From Thiobacillus sp. (GTDB taxonomy: Bacteria; Pseudomonadota; Gammaproteobacteria; Burkholderiales; Thiobacillaceae), in the NCBI GenBank assembly GCA_030680405.1, contig JAUXVT010000020.1, positions 1 to 48,085 of the forward strand: a DNA stretch of 48,085 bases. The letters run 5' to 3'. How positions within the stretch are numbered: position 1 is the first letter of the stretch; each line of letters starts with the position of its first letter. Positions 12,671 to 22,409 of this stretch are shown one piece after another. The notes beneath the pieces were generated by a model. That model was not told where the DNA came from. It saw only the letters and a program-made list of their open reading frames with translations, and did no database searches. The position numbers and the translations under genes are program-made.

Positions 12671-14725
12671 ATGGCTACAATCCTCCACACCGGCCCCGAC
12701 CGTGATATGGCGACGAGCTACCTCACAGCTGCGCTCAAAACCCATAAACAAGCAGAGATTGCCCGCCACTTGGGTGTAGGTGCCCGTACCGTCCGGCGCT
12801 GGGTGGTTGAACAGTCAGTGCCGGCGCATTACGCATTCGGTCTGCAACGTCTTCTGCCGCTGGATCTTCCGCTTGCCGTCGATGCCCCGTTCACCTTCAT
12901 CGACCTCTTTGCCGGCATTGGCGGCATCCGCATGGCGTTCGAGGGTCTGGGTGGTCATTGCGTGTTCACCAGCGAGTGGGACAGCTACGCTCAGAAAACC
13001 TATGCCGACAATTACCCCGGCGGCCACCAGATCAACGGGGATATCACGCAAGTGGCCGCAACGGACATCCCGGATCACGATGTCTTGCTGGCGGGTTTCC
13101 CGTGCCAACCTTTTTCGATAGCGGGTGTCTCCAAAAAGAACGCTCTCGGTCGCGCGCATGGCTTCGCTTGCGAAACGCAAGGCACACTGTTCTTCGACGT
13201 TGCTCGCATTATTGAAGCGAAACGGCCACGTGCTTTTCTGCTGGAGAACGTCAAGAACCTCATCTCGCACGACAAGGGGCGAACCTTCGACGTTATTTGC
13301 CAGACACTGAAAAATGAACTGGGTTATCACATCCATTACCGCGTGATCGACGGTGCCCACTTCGTGCCGCAGCATCGCGAGCGGATCCTCATCGTCGGTT
13401 TTCGCGAACCCACGAACTTTGATTTCGACGCACTGCCATTGCCCGTGAAAGGCGGACACACCTTGCGTGAAATTCTGCACAAGACAAACGGCAGCGAGCC
13501 TCGTTTGCCGTGGGACGGGGATCGTTTTTTCAACCACGCAGCACACACGGTTGACGCCAAATACACGCTCACCGACAAGTTATGGGCCTATTTGCAAGGT
13601 TATGCGGCGAAGCACCGTGCCAAGGGCAACGGCTTTGGTTTCGGACTGGTCACACCCGACAGTGTCACCCGCACCCTGTCTGCGCGTTACTACAAGGACG
13701 GTTCCGAAATCCTCGTCAATCAGGGGGAGGCCACCAATCCAAGGCGTCTGACGCCACGCGAATGCGCGCGGTTGATGGGTTTTCCGGATACGTTCAGGAT
13801 TCCAGTCTCGGATACGCAAGCCTACAAGCAATTTTCCCAAGCTGCTGTTGTGCCGATGATAGAAGCAACTGCTAGGCTCATGACTTCTTTAATTTCTCCC
13901 AAGGAGTCGGCAGGCATGGTTGCCACCGTGGCCTCGCCGAAAGACATTATGGCAACAGGGCTTTGGACGAAAGAGCAAATAAAGCTAGCTTTTCACTTGT
14001 ATTGCCAGCTTCCATATGGACGAATTCACGGGCGCAACCCGGAAATAATTGCATTGGCAAAAGTTATCGGCCGCACCCCTGATGCGGTTGCTATGAAGAT
14101 GCTTAACATCGCAAGCATTGATCCAGCGATTACGAGTACGGGGCGAGTAGGCTTGGGAAATGCATCGGCATTGGATCGCGAAGTATGGGACGAATTCCAC
14201 TCGGATTGGGAAAGGCTGGCCGTGGAATGCCAACTACTCCGGCAGGAACTAGATAAGAATTCCGTGGAGGATTTGGAGCCGGAAAATGATGAGCTATTGC
14301 CAGAAGATTTCACCGGGGAAACTCGGCAAGTTCTAACAACACAGAGAATCAAGCAGCATTTTTTTCGCCGTGCTGTATTAAGCAGCTACCGTGGACGTTG
14401 CTGCATGTCAGGTCTTTCAGAGCCGCGCCTGTTGATTGCCAGTCACATTGTGCCGTGGAGCATAGATAAGGCAAACCGCCTGAACCCGAGCAACGGTTTG
14501 TGCCTCTCGGCAATTCACGATAGAGCTTTCGATAAGGGGCTTATCACGCTTACCGATGATTTTAGAGTTGTGGTTTCAGAAGAGCTAAATCGCCGCGAGG
14601 ATGCTTTCGTGAAAGAAGTGTTGTTGCCGTTGAATGGAACGCCAATCGAGTTACCTGAACGTTTCATGCCTAGCATTGAGTTCATCTCACGCCACAGAGC
14701 GGACTTGTTTGTTGATAATCGGTGA
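12671..14725 (+). CDS. Fusion of Dcm/EcoRII-type DNA cytosine-5 methyltransferase and HNH endonuclease
   Basis: A 684-residue protein in three parts. An HTH lies at about 21-46. A cytosine methyltransferase follows to about 410, with motif [13 protein letters not shown], the catalytic PCQ (C145) in [20 protein letters not shown] at 192 and QHRER at about 234, close to Dcm throughout. An HNH_2-type nuclease ends the protein: its own N-terminal region [20 protein letters not shown], then SHIVPW (H592), NPSNG (N608) and IHDRAF (H616). Normally the two activities are separate proteins. Motif X reads FSQAAVVPM instead of FGNSVVVPV. The start at 12671 has GGAG six bases upstream; an ATG at 12659 has none. 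The nuclease half is visibly AT-richer than the surroundings, suggesting transfer. An internal start at 13916 may also make the nuclease alone. Target specificity is unknown. Confidence 0.85.
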   Translation: MATILHTGPDRDMATSYLTAALKTHKQAEIARHLGVGARTVRRWVVEQSVPAHYAFGLQRLLPLDLPLAVDAPFTFIDLFAGIGGIRMAFEGLGGHCVFTSEWDSYAQKTYADNYPGGHQINGDITQVAATDIPDHDVLLAGFPCQPFSIAGVSKKNALGRAHGFACETQGTLFFDVARIIEAKRPRAFLLENVKNLISHDKGRTFDVICQTLKNELGYHIHYRVIDGAHFVPQHRERILIVGFREPTNFDFDALPLPVKGGHTLREILHKTNGSEPRLPWDGDRFFNHAAHTVDAKYTLTDKLWAYLQGYAAKHRAKGNGFGFGLVTPDSVTRTLSARYYKDGSEILVNQGEATNPRRLTPRECARLMGFPDTFRIPVSDTQAYKQFSQAAVVPMIEATARLMTSLISPKESAGMVATVASPKDIMATGLWTKEQIKLAFHLYCQLPYGRIHGRNPEIIALAKVIGRTPDAVAMKMLNIASIDPAITSTGRVGLGNASALDREVWDEFHSDWERLAVECQLLRQELDKNSVEDLEPENDELLPEDFTGETRQVLTTQRIKQHFFRRAVLSSYRGRCCMSGLSEPRLLIASHIVPWSIDKANRLNPSNGLCLSAIHDRAFDKGLITLTDDFRVVVSEELNRREDAFVKEVLLPLNGTPIELPERFMPSIEFISRHRADLFVDNR
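13901..13918 (+). promoter_or_regulatory. Internal ribosome site and ATG at the domain junction
   Basis: AAGGAG (13901-13906), nine bases and an in-frame ATG (13916) lie exactly between the methyltransferase and nuclease domains. Translation from here would give a free HNH nuclease of about 269 residues starting [20 protein letters not shown]. This looks like the old start of a separate gene whose upstream neighbour lost its stop. Confidence 0.55.
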
Positions 14726-14733
14726 TAGCCTGA

Positions 14734-15123
14734 ATGTCAAAACCATTACCGATAAAACCTCTTGTTTTGCATGAAGATACTTTTTACGAATTCTTCGTGC
14801 CTTATCGTCACCCTAAATCGAAATTCGATATTTGGGGAGGGCATGGGCTGGAGACATTCGGAAAAGACCTTCAGCTTGTTCGTAGCCTTGATGAAGCCTA
14901 TTTATGGACGGTAATCGATTGCTTTGACAACCCAAATCAATGGATCACTCCGGGCTTTCACTATGTCAATCGGTCTTGTTACCTCGTCACAGAAAAGCCA
15001 CATAACTGGCTGAATGTTGATTTTTTAATACCGCACCGACCAAGGTTTCTAACGCCGCTTGGGCTAACGAGACAGATGCGCAAACTTGAAAGAGCGATGG
15101 CAGCACATTGCTCGGCAATTTAA
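14734..15123 (+). CDS. Hypothetical protein, methyltransferase-HNH companion
   Basis: A 129-residue protein that I do not recognise. It starts MSKPLPIKPLVLHEDTFYEF, is rich in aromatic residues and prolines, and has no signal peptide or membrane helix. It begins eight bases after the fusion gene ends and shares its AT-rich codon use, so the two were probably acquired and are transcribed together. It could be an accessory or specificity-related part of the restriction system, but nothing in the sequence shows this. Confidence 0.65.
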   Translation: MSKPLPIKPLVLHEDTFYEFFVPYRHPKSKFDIWGGHGLETFGKDLQLVRSLDEAYLWTVIDCFDNPNQWITPGFHYVNRSCYLVTEKPHNWLNVDFLIPHRPRFLTPLGLTRQMRKLERAMAAHCSAI

Positions 15124-15135
15124 CCTTATACAACC

Positions 15136-15321
15136 TTGCGCCTTTACTGCGAGCGGCCGTCGATTCAGCGCTTCAACGACCTTGTTCGGTCGAAACGAAT
15201 CGTGTTCGAATTTCTGATGTCTGAAAAGGAAGGACGGGTTCGCAATCACGGCTACCCATGGCGGCTGACAGGCGAAGCGTTTCTGAGTGAGTTGTTCTCG
15301 TTGCGGGTGAAACTCAGATAA
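15136..15321 (+). CDS. Possible small gene or remnant
   Basis: A 61-codon frame from a TTG, containing RFNDLVRSKRIVFEFLMSEK and ending LRVKLR. The composition is protein-like, but there is no clear ribosome site and I recognise no family. It may be the tail of a damaged gene. The stretch 15322-15483 after it shows nothing I can name. Confidence 0.25.
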   Translation: MRLYCERPSIQRFNDLVRSKRIVFEFLMSEKEGRVRNHGYPWRLTGEAFLSELFSLRVKLR

Positions 15322-15483
15322 CGCTGGCATCCTTGCAGTGCTGCGCCCGCTTAAATTTCAGCAAATTCCGAACGTGTTGAGTTGAGGGAAAATGGGGTCG
15401 GGTTCAATACAAAACAAATGAGGGCGATGGCTATCGTTGGCTTGTGGCACAAGGGAGACAACGTTTTGGCGTAAAGTGCTCAA

Positions 15484-15690
15484 TTACTCACCTTCCCGGC
15501 TCAGCAGTTCGAGGTAAGCGGTGCACTCATAAATCCGGTTACGCTTCATCCCGGTCAGCTCGCGCATCAGCCCCTGTTCAATCATCGCGCCGAGCATCTT
15601 GTTGACTGTGTATGGGCTCTGGCCGGTGGTGGCGCAGATGGCGGGGATGGTGGTCACCGGGCGGCTGGACAGCGCATGGTGGAGAGGCGA
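15484..15690 (-). pseudogene. C-terminal fragment of a second Fic-type protein
   Basis: The frame ends ...TGMKRNRIYECTAYLELLSR plus EGE and stop. Before it comes PVTTIPAICATTGQSPYTVN and KMLGAMIEQGLMREL, a winged-helix pattern typical of the C-terminus of another Fic subfamily (…L..LG…REITG..RNR.F.Y..YL..L). No start or Fic core precedes it. The frame upstream loses family likeness near 15690 and meets a stop at 15763. It is a remnant, distinct from the intact Fic gene at 11287. Confidence 0.6.
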
Positions 15691-15827
15691 AATGCACGCT
15701 TTGGCGTGGCTTGTTGCCGATCCCGTTCTGAAATCGTGCTTATCCTCAGTCCTCGGCTTGTGCTAAGTAATGCAAAACATTTATTAACTTGTTGTTTTTG
15801 CATGGCATGGTGCGCGCGCGGCCTGAT

Positions 15828-16134
15828 TTAGCTTGTGCTATGGCTTGCGTTACTCAAGACCAGGTTGAGCAGGCTCGACCAGCTCTCGGTCAGGACATAG
15901 GCGCGCACCCGCTCGGCTTCGGGCCGCAGCTGCCTGAGCTTCCATGCGTAGCGCGGCAACAGCGCCTTGAGCGCATGCAGGTTGTCGCCCTGCACGATGA
16001 GGTTGCCGCTTCCCCTCTCCCGCTTGCGGGAGAGGGGAGCAGGACAGTTCCGGCACCGGCTCCAGCAGGCGGAACGGCACCTCCTTGTGGTGTTTGACGA
16101 CGGCTTCTTTGCCGATCCAGTTCAAGGTAGGCAT
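15828..16134 (-). pseudogene. mod: N-terminal remnant of a type III restriction mod gene, split by a palindrome
   Basis: From an ATG at 16134 the protein reads MPTLNWIGKEAVVKHHKEVP and FRLLEPVPELSC, the usual N-terminus of a family of type III Mod adenine methyltransferases. At 16038-16011 a palindrome interrupts it. In a different frame beyond, the family sequence resumes as SGNLIVQGDNLHALKALLPR and YAW, then changes to unrelated residues (KLRQLRPEAERVRAYVLTES) and stops at 15828. The catalytic DPPY part is absent. It is a dead fragment left by deletion. Confidence 0.7.
16011..16038. repeat. 28-base palindrome inside the mod remnant
   Basis: TCCCCTCTCCCGC, two T, then GCGGGAGAGGGGA: a perfect inverted repeat. 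Read through, it encodes the SPLPQAGEG-type peptide often seen where this common element enters genes. Here it also shifts the reading frame of mod. Confidence 0.8.
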
Positions 16135-16288
16135 GTGGATTCAATGTCCGGGTTTGTCATGGCTATCGCCCCTGTTCGATGGAAACAGGTCGATATAAGT
16201 CTTTGATTCTTCGCGGGTGGCAGGGCGTATCGCCCCGGGTCTATTGCTCGGTTGGCTCCGATAACGTGCTTCATGTCCGATAGCTGCC

Positions 16289-17925
16289 TTATTGTGCCAA
16301 CCGGTAACGCCGCCAGCGCCTGTCCCCTTCGAAGCGCACCTCGTTTTTGTCGATGAGGGCGTCCAGTGCGCGCTTGACTTGTTTGGGGTGGATTTCTCCG
16401 CCGATGCGCTGACGGATTTCGCCGATGGCAGACTGCGGATAGCGGCCCAGATCTTCCAGGATCAAGGCGGCGAGTCGGTGCGGTTCGATCCGCTTGAGGG
16501 TGGTGCCGCCGGCGAAGTTCAGGTTTCGCAGCAGGCTTGGATCGACGAAGTAGCGGGTGGCCTGGGTGCGGCCGGTACTCTGAACGATGTGCCAGTCCAG
16601 CAGCCGGGACAGCCAGGGCTGTAATGCCTCCACCGCGGGCAGTTCCAAGGCGGCAGTCAACTCGCGTGCGGTCAGCGCATCATGTTGTGCCAGCAGCCCA
16701 AAGCGATGCGCTCGCGTTGTGTGAGCTGGTAGGTCTGATCGGCCTTGGCGATGAAGTCGATCACCTCGGGCTTGAGGATGCGCCGGCGCACCGTGACCTG
16801 GACACGGTCGTGTTCTTCAACCAGTTCGGGGGCAGGGCGCCCCTGCGAAAGCAGCACTTCGTAAATTTTGTCGAAGCCGCTGCCCTCGCGCTCCATCAGT
16901 TTGAGATCGTGGAACAGGCGGGCCAGGTGTTCGTTGCGCCGAACGGTGGTGTGGAGAATGTTGGCCGGTGTTACGCCCAGCGGCAGCAAACCAGGGTTAA
17001 CCACCTCCAGGCGATCCGGATGCAGGTTCAGAAAAATGTCGCCCCGTTGCGTGTAGGGGCGATGCACCAGTGCATTGACGAGCAGTTCGCGCACGACGAT
17101 CTCGTCGTAGGCGGGCACGTTCTGGCGGTAAAGGCCATCCGGCAGTTCGTAACGCTCACGGAAATCCGGTACTTCCCGCCATATCGCTTCGATGAGCTCC
17201 ATCGGGTTCAGGCTGAAGTCGTCCCATGTGAGCTTGTTGACCTTTTGACCAAGTTCGTCGTACTTGATGAACTGAATGACTGGTGCAGTGCCCAGGTTCG
17301 CCCGGTCTTCGCGTTTGCCGATGCACAGCACGCCAAGATGAGTGAGCCAGTCGTCTTGTGCGAGCAGGTAATGGTCGAGCAGTTCGTGCCCCGATTTTTC
17401 CTTGACTGAGTCCTTGACACGGTCGGAGGCACGAATGGCAGCCACTAGAGCAGTCAGCTTCAGCTCATCAAGCCGGGTTCGTGGAACATGCAGCGAGGTT
17501 TGGGTTTCCCATGGCAGGGCTGAACGTTCGGAGGCAAGCCGCATGACATCGTCACCGACAACTGGCTTGTTTACGTCGGAGATACGCAAAAAATAGCGGC
17601 CATCCGTGGTGGAGGCGACTGACATTGCGCGCGGGATGCCCAATTCGAGGAATTCGCCGCCGTTGTCGGCACGGCGAATGTCGGGCAGGGAGGTGACATT
17701 TACGGTGCGCTCGCTGATTTTGCGCCGCAGGACGTCAACTAGCGCGGGATCGATACGTTGGTCGGGCTCGGGGGTGTCAGCGTTGTCTTCAATGCCGATG
17801 AGCAAACGTCCGCCTTGGGCATTGGCGAAGGCGACGCAGTCTTTGGCGAGTGCGTTCCAGTCGGGGTTTTTGCCTGTGATGGCGCGCAGGGATTTTTTAT
17901 CGACCAGTTGCCCTTCTTGGCTCAT
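16289..17925 (-). pseudogene. AlbA/AAA_4-type ATP-binding transcriptional regulator, frameshifted
   Basis: The intact frame starts MSQEGQLVDKKSLRAITGKN (17925), shows an AlbA_2-like N-terminal domain (ANAQGGRLLIGIEDN) and a C-terminal ATPase-like domain (NALVHRPYTQRGD, EGSGFDKIYE), and stops at 16672. The reading continues in another frame as GLLAQHDALTARELTAALEL through a winged-helix region to RWRRYRLAQ at 16289. One missing base near 16693-16699 (GGCTGCTGG where GGCCTGCTGG is expected) explains the break. The gene is dead, made as two pieces, or the base is a sequencing error. Such proteins often sit in restriction loci; the mod remnant directly follows it. Confidence 0.75.
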
Positions 17926-17994
17926 GCCGCGTATAGGCCTCTGTCCAGTGTGAAGGTGCGTTGGGCTTGGCCCAACATTGTTTTTTTGTGTCTG

Positions 17995-18070
<76 letters not shown>

Positions 18071-18080
18071 GACGGGACGA

Positions 18081-18109
18081 ATTATAGCTTTAGCGATGCG
18101 GTGCGGGAA
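18081..18109 (-). promoter_or_regulatory. Promoter of tRNA-Ala
   Basis: A perfect TATAAT (18086-18081, minus strand), 17 bases after TTCCCG, lies 10 bases before the tRNA. It overlaps the 3' end of the vanZ-like gene. Confidence 0.6.
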
Positions 18110-18506
18110 GTATTGTGCGGCGCGCGGCGAGACGTTCGGGCAAGTTGGGCAGGAGGCGTGCGGCGAGCCAGCCGAGCAGGACGCCTCCGCTGTTGGCCAG
18201 GGCGTCGAGCGGGTCGGGCAGGCGGTTGGGGGTGAGGCCTTGCAGCAGTTCGATGATGACGCCGAACAGCACCACGGCGATCGCGAGTTTCCAGCGTTGC
18301 CGGGTAACGAGCTGCGCCCACCAGAACATCAATAGCGCATAACCGGCCAGGTGGATGAGTTTGTCGGTGTGGCCGCCGCTCTCGTTGAGTGCGGGCGGCA
18401 TCAGCGAAACCACCAGGGTGACGGCGACGCCGAGCCAGCCGCCCGCGCGCCACAGGCGCGCCACGTTGACACGGCGCCAGAGGCGGTTCAACGCAAGCCT
18501 CGTCAT
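18090..18506 (-). CDS. VanZ-like membrane protein
   Basis: A 138-residue protein with about four hydrophobic helices and the VanZ-type pattern: SGGHTDKLIHLAGYALLMFW in the middle and IIELLQGLTPNRLPDPLDAL with ANSGG near the end. The family is named after a teicoplanin-resistance protein, but most members have no known role. I start it at MTRLALNRLW (18506), because a longer reading would run through the repeat at 18501-18590. Its 3' end overlaps the tRNA-Ala promoter. Confidence 0.8.
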   Translation of the reverse strand: MTRLALNRLWRRVNVARLWRAGGWLGVAVTLVVSLMPPALNESGGHTDKLIHLAGYALLMFWWAQLVTRQRWKLAIAVVLFGVIIELLQGLTPNRLPDPLDALANSGGVLLGWLAARLLPNLPERLAARRTILPAPHR

Positions 18507-18590
18507 TCCGGGCTTGACCCGGAATCCAGCGAAATGCCAGCAACGGCGCGCTTTGCGTGCCACTGGATACCGGCGTCCGCCGGTATGACG
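18501..18590. repeat. Dispersed inverted-repeat element, copy C
   Basis: CGTCATTCCGGGCTTGACCC and the rest of one hairpin, a 30-base spacer, then ACCGGCGTCCGCCGGT and ATGACG. The ends are inverted as in copy A. It overlaps the vanZ-like start. Confidence 0.75.
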
Positions 18591-18633
18591 CCGGCACTGC
18601 CGGCACGCCGGATCAAGTTGACGTCAGGGTCGA

Positions 18634-19416
18634 TCATGCCCGGCGCTGCGCCCAGCGCAGCATGATGACGCCGGCGATGACCATCGGCAGCGACAGCCAT
18701 TGCCCCATGGAGAGGCCCAGCCCCAGCAGGCCGAGGAAGCTGTCGGGTTCGCGGGCGAATTCGGCGAGGAAGCGGAAGCTGCCATAGCCGATGAGGAACA
18801 CGCCGGAGACGGCGCCGACCGGGCGCGGCTTCTTCGCAAACCACCACAGGATGACGAACAGCAGCAGGCCTTCGCCGGCCAACTGGTAGAGCTGCGAGGG
18901 GTGGCGCGCAATGCCGTCGCCCGTCTGCGGGAACACCATGCCCCAGGGCAGGTCGGTGGCGCGGCCCCATAGTTCGCCGTTGATGAAGTTGCCGAGCCGT
19001 CCGGCGGCGAGCCCCAGCGGCACCAGCGGGGCGATGAAGTCGGTGACGGATAGCCAGCGCAGCTTGTGGCGGTGCGCGAACAGCGCCATGGCGATGATGA
19101 CGCCGAGAAAGCCGCCGTGGAAGCTCATGCCGCCTTCCCACAGCTTGAGGAGGTCGAGCGGATGGGCCAGGTATTCCATCGGCTTGTAGAACAGCACATA
19201 GCCGAGCCGGCCGCCGAGGATGACGCCGAGCACGCCATAGAACAGCGCGTCGTCGAGCATTTTCACGGTCCAGCCGGACCACGGCCGGTGGGCGATGCAC
19301 CAGCGGCCGAGCAGAAAGACCTGCAGAAAGGCGAGCAGGTACATGAGGCCGTACCAGTGTATGGCGACAGGGCCGAGCTGCAGGGCGACGGGGTCGAATT
19401 GCGGATGAACGAGCAT
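18634..19416 (-). CDS. lgt: Prolipoprotein diacylglyceryl transferase
   Basis: A 260-residue inner-membrane enzyme that moves a diacylglyceryl group from phosphatidylglycerol to the lipobox cysteine of prolipoproteins, the first step of lipoprotein ripening. About seven hydrophobic helices are visible. The Lgt signature [20 protein letters not shown] is present, as are the conserved [11 protein letters not shown] start and SFHGGFLG. Length is typical. It would serve lipoproteins such as QseG and the LivK-type protein of this window. It is divergent from ilvD. Confidence 0.96.
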   Translation of the reverse strand: MLVHPQFDPVALQLGPVAIHWYGLMYLLAFLQVFLLGRWCIAHRPWSGWTVKMLDDALFYGVLGVILGGRLGYVLFYKPMEYLAHPLDLLKLWEGGMSFHGGFLGVIIAMALFAHRHKLRWLSVTDFIAPLVPLGLAAGRLGNFINGELWGRATDLPWGMVFPQTGDGIARHPSQLYQLAGEGLLLFVILWWFAKKPRPVGAVSGVFLIGYGSFRFLAEFAREPDSFLGLLGLGLSMGQWLSLPMVIAGVIMLRWAQRRA

Positions 19417-19502
19417 GGGGTCAGGATTCAGGGATCAGGATTCAGGGAGGTCAAAGCGCGGGTAAAATGGCTGACTGATTATAGATTGCCCGAGTGACCA
19501 TC

Positions 19503-22280
19503 ATGCCTGACTACCGTTCCTGGACCACCACCCGCGGCCGCAACATGGCCGGTGCCCGCGCGCTGTGGCGCGCCACCGGCATGAAGGATGGCGACTTCAA
19601 CAAGCCCATCATCGCGATCGCCAACTCGTTCACCCAGTTCGTGCCGGGCCATGTGCACCTGAAGGACATGGGCCAGTTGGTGGCGCGCGAGATCGAGGCA
19701 GCGGGCGGCGTGGCGAAGGAATTCAACACTATCGCGGTGGACGACGGCATTGCCATGGGGCACGGCGGCATGCTGTATTCGCTGCCTTCGCGCGACCTCA
19801 TCGCCGACTCGGTCGAATACATGGTCAATGCGCACTGTGCCGACGCGCTGGTGTGCATTTCCAACTGCGACAAGATCACGCCGGGGATGGTGAACGCCGC
19901 GCTGCGGCTGAACATCCCGACGGTGTTCGTCTCCGGCGGGCCGATGGAAGCGGGCAAGGTGGTGTGGGAATCCAAGGTCATCAAGCTCGACCTGGTCGAC
20001 GCCATGGTGTCGGCGGCGGATGACAAGTTCAGCGACGAGAAGGTCGAACAGCTGGAACGTTCGGCCTGCCCGACCTGCGGCTCGTGCTCGGGCATGTTCA
20101 CCGCCAACTCGATGAACTGCCTGACCGAGGCGCTGGGCTTAAGCTTGCCCGGCAACGGCTCGCTGCTGGCGACCCACGCCGACCGCAGGAACCTGTTCCT
20201 CGCCGCCGGCCGCCTGATCGTGCGAAACGCGCGGCGCTACTACGACGACGGCGACACCAGCGTGCTGCCGCGCGCGATTGCCAGCTTCGACGCGTTCGAG
20301 AACGCCATCGCGCTCGACATCGCCATGGGCGGCTCGACCAATACCGTGCTGCATCTGCTGGCCGCCGCGCATGAAGCCGGGGTCGATTTCACGATGAAGG
20401 ACATCGACCGCATGAGCCGCCGCGTGCCGCACCTGTCGAAGGTGGCGCCGTCGATCCAGACCTATCACATGGAAGACGTGCATCGCGCCGGCGGCGTGAT
20501 GGCGATTCTGGGTGAACTCGAACGCGGCGGCCTGATCCACCGCGATCTGCCGACTGTGCTGTGCAAAACGCTGGGCGAGCAGATCGACCTCTACGACATC
20601 CGCCGCACCACCGACAAGGACGTCAAGGACTACTTCCGCGCCGCACCTGGCGGCGTGCCGACGCAGACCGCGTTCTCGCAGGACCGCCGTTTCGCCAAGC
20701 TGGACGACGACCGCGTCAACGGCTGCATCCACGACCTCGAGCATGCCTACTCGAAGGACGGCGGGCTGGCCGTGCTGTACGGCAACCTTGCCCAGGACGG
20801 CTGCATCGTCAAGACCGCCGGCGTCGATGAGCACATCCTCAAATTCTCCGGCCCGGCGCGCGTGTTCGAATCGCAGGATGCCGCGGTCGAAGCCATCCTC
20901 GGCGACAGGATCGTCGCCGGCGACGTCGTGGTGATTCGTTACGAAGGCCCGCGCGGCGGCCCCGGCATGCAGGAAATGCTCTACCCGACCAGCTACATCA
21001 AGTCCAAGGGCCTGGGCAAGGCCTGCGCGCTGGTGACCGACGGCCGTTTCTCCGGCGGCACGTCCGGGTTGAGCATCGGCCACGCCTCGCCGGAAGCGGC
21101 CGAAGGCGGCAACATCGGCCTGGTCGAGGAAGGCGACACGATCGAGATCGACATCCCGAATCGCAGCATCAATGTTGCAGTGAGCGACGCTGAACTCACG
21201 CGCCGCCGCGCGGCGATGGACGCGAAAGGCGCGCAGGCCTGGAAGCCGGTCAACCGCGTGCGCGAGGTGTCGGCCGCGCTGCGCGCCTACGCCGCGATGA
21301 CGACTTCGGCAGCGTTCGGCGCGGTGCGCGATGTGTCGCAGGTCGAACACCCGACCGCGGCGCAGGCGCACGCCGATCCGCTGGCGCGCTTCGCTATCCC
21401 CGGCCAGCTGGGCTTCCGCACCGGCGCCGGCGGCCTGACCTATGTCGACATCGATAACCATGGCGGCCGCGCGACGATCTGTTTGCAGGGTGCGCACGTG
21501 GTGAGCTTCCGTCCCAAATCGCAGCAGGAGCCGGTGGTGTGGGTCTCCGACGCCGCCAAGTTCGCGCCGGGCAAATCCATCCGCGGCGGCGCACCGGTAT
21601 GCTGGCCGTGGTTCGGCGCACACGCCTCTGAGGCGAGCTACCCCGCGCACGGTTTCGCGCGCACCGTGGACTGGGAAGTGACCGCCAGCCGCAAGCGCAA
21701 CGATGCCAAGACCGAGATCACGCTGCAACTGGTCGACACCCCGCAGACCCGCGCGCAATGGCCGCATCCCACGCGGCTGACGCTGACCGTGGTGGTGGGC
21801 GACAAGCTGGAGATGCGGCTGGCCACCACCAATCTGGGCGATGCGCCGGTGCAGATCGGCGAGGCGTTGCACACTTATCTGCACATCAGCGACATCGGCG
21901 CGGTGAACGTCAGCGGACTCGAAGGCAGCAGCTACCACGACAAGGTCGACAACTTTGCGCGCAAGAAACAGCGTGACGCGATCGCATTCAAGGGCGAGGT
22001 CGACCGGGTCTACGTCAACACGCCTGCCGACTGCGTGATCGAGGACGCCGGTCTCAAGCGACGCATCCGTATCGCCAAGACCGGTTCGCTGTCCACCATC
22101 GTCTGGACGCCGTGGACGGAAAAGGCCGACAAGATGGGCGACATGGGCAAAGGCAAGTCCGGCGCCGGCTGGCGCGAAATGGTCTGCGTCGAATCGGCCA
22201 ACGCGATGGACAACGTCGTCACCGTGGCGCCGGGCGAGACGCATACGCTGGCGGTGACGTATAGCGTGGAAGCGCTGTAG
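19503..22280 (+). CDS. ilvD: Dihydroxy-acid dehydratase fused to a D-hexose-6-phosphate mutarotase-like domain
   Basis: The 925-residue product has two complete domains. Residues 1 to about 612 match E. coli IlvD nearly end to end, including [22 protein letters not shown] (Fe-S cysteines) and [18 protein letters not shown]. This enzyme makes the 2-keto acids of valine, leucine and isoleucine. After GAVRDVSQ, where IlvD should stop, the frame goes on through a 15-residue linker into a YeaD-like epimerase: [35 protein letters not shown], and a final region with [10 protein letters not shown]. That family interconverts glucose-6-phosphate anomers. I know of no reason for the pairing. No stop or good start lies between the parts. 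The start at 19503 gives MPDYRSW as in E. coli. Confidence 0.93.
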   Translation: MPDYRSWTTTRGRNMAGARALWRATGMKDGDFNKPIIAIANSFTQFVPGHVHLKDMGQLVAREIEAAGGVAKEFNTIAVDDGIAMGHGGMLYSLPSRDLIADSVEYMVNAHCADALVCISNCDKITPGMVNAALRLNIPTVFVSGGPMEAGKVVWESKVIKLDLVDAMVSAADDKFSDEKVEQLERSACPTCGSCSGMFTANSMNCLTEALGLSLPGNGSLLATHADRRNLFLAAGRLIVRNARRYYDDGDTSVLPRAIASFDAFENAIALDIAMGGSTNTVLHLLAAAHEAGVDFTMKDIDRMSRRVPHLSKVAPSIQTYHMEDVHRAGGVMAILGELERGGLIHRDLPTVLCKTLGEQIDLYDIRRTTDKDVKDYFRAAPGGVPTQTAFSQDRRFAKLDDDRVNGCIHDLEHAYSKDGGLAVLYGNLAQDGCIVKTAGVDEHILKFSGPARVFESQDAAVEAILGDRIVAGDVVVIRYEGPRGGPGMQEMLYPTSYIKSKGLGKACALVTDGRFSGGTSGLSIGHASPEAAEGGNIGLVEEGDTIEIDIPNRSINVAVSDAELTRRRAAMDAKGAQAWKPVNRVREVSAALRAYAAMTTSAAFGAVRDVSQVEHPTAAQAHADPLARFAIPGQLGFRTGAGGLTYVDIDNHGGRATICLQGAHVVSFRPKSQQEPVVWVSDAAKFAPGKSIRGGAPVCWPWFGAHASEASYPAHGFARTVDWEVTASRKRNDAKTEITLQLVDTPQTRAQWPHPTRLTLTVVVGDKLEMRLATTNLGDAPVQIGEALHTYLHISDIGAVNVSGLEGSSYHDKVDNFARKKQRDAIAFKGEVDRVYVNTPADCVIEDAGLKRRIRIAKTGSLSTIVWTPWTEKADKMGDMGKGKSGAGWREMVCVESANAMDNVVTVAPGETHTLAVTYSVEAL

Positions 22281-22283
22281 TTT

Positions 22284-22394
22284 TTTTATCCGCAAGGACG
22301 CGAAGGAACCCCAATACTAAATAACTGGTTGGGCCTTCTGTTCCTGAAGAATTTCTTCGCGCCACTTCGCGTCCTTCGCGGACAAGGAATTTTT
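22284..22394. repeat. Long inverted repeat between ilvD and parA
   Basis: Arms TCCGCAAGGACGCGAAGGAA and the reverse-complement-like CTTCGCGTCCTTCGCGGACA face each other about 60 bases apart and are bordered by T-rich runs on both outer sides. It looks like a dispersed element rather than a terminator. Confidence 0.6.
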
Positions 22395-22409
22395 TAACAA
22401 GGAACAATC

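Noticed and set aside
17961..17987. Hairpin TTGGGC-TTG-GCCCAA followed by a T run on the plus strand
   Set aside because: It looks like a terminator, but only for plus-strand transcripts, and both neighbours are read from the minus strand. Not listed as a feature.
20139..22295. 718-codon open frame on the minus strand opposite ilvD
   Set aside because: Shadow of the ilvD fusion gene; no recognisable domain.
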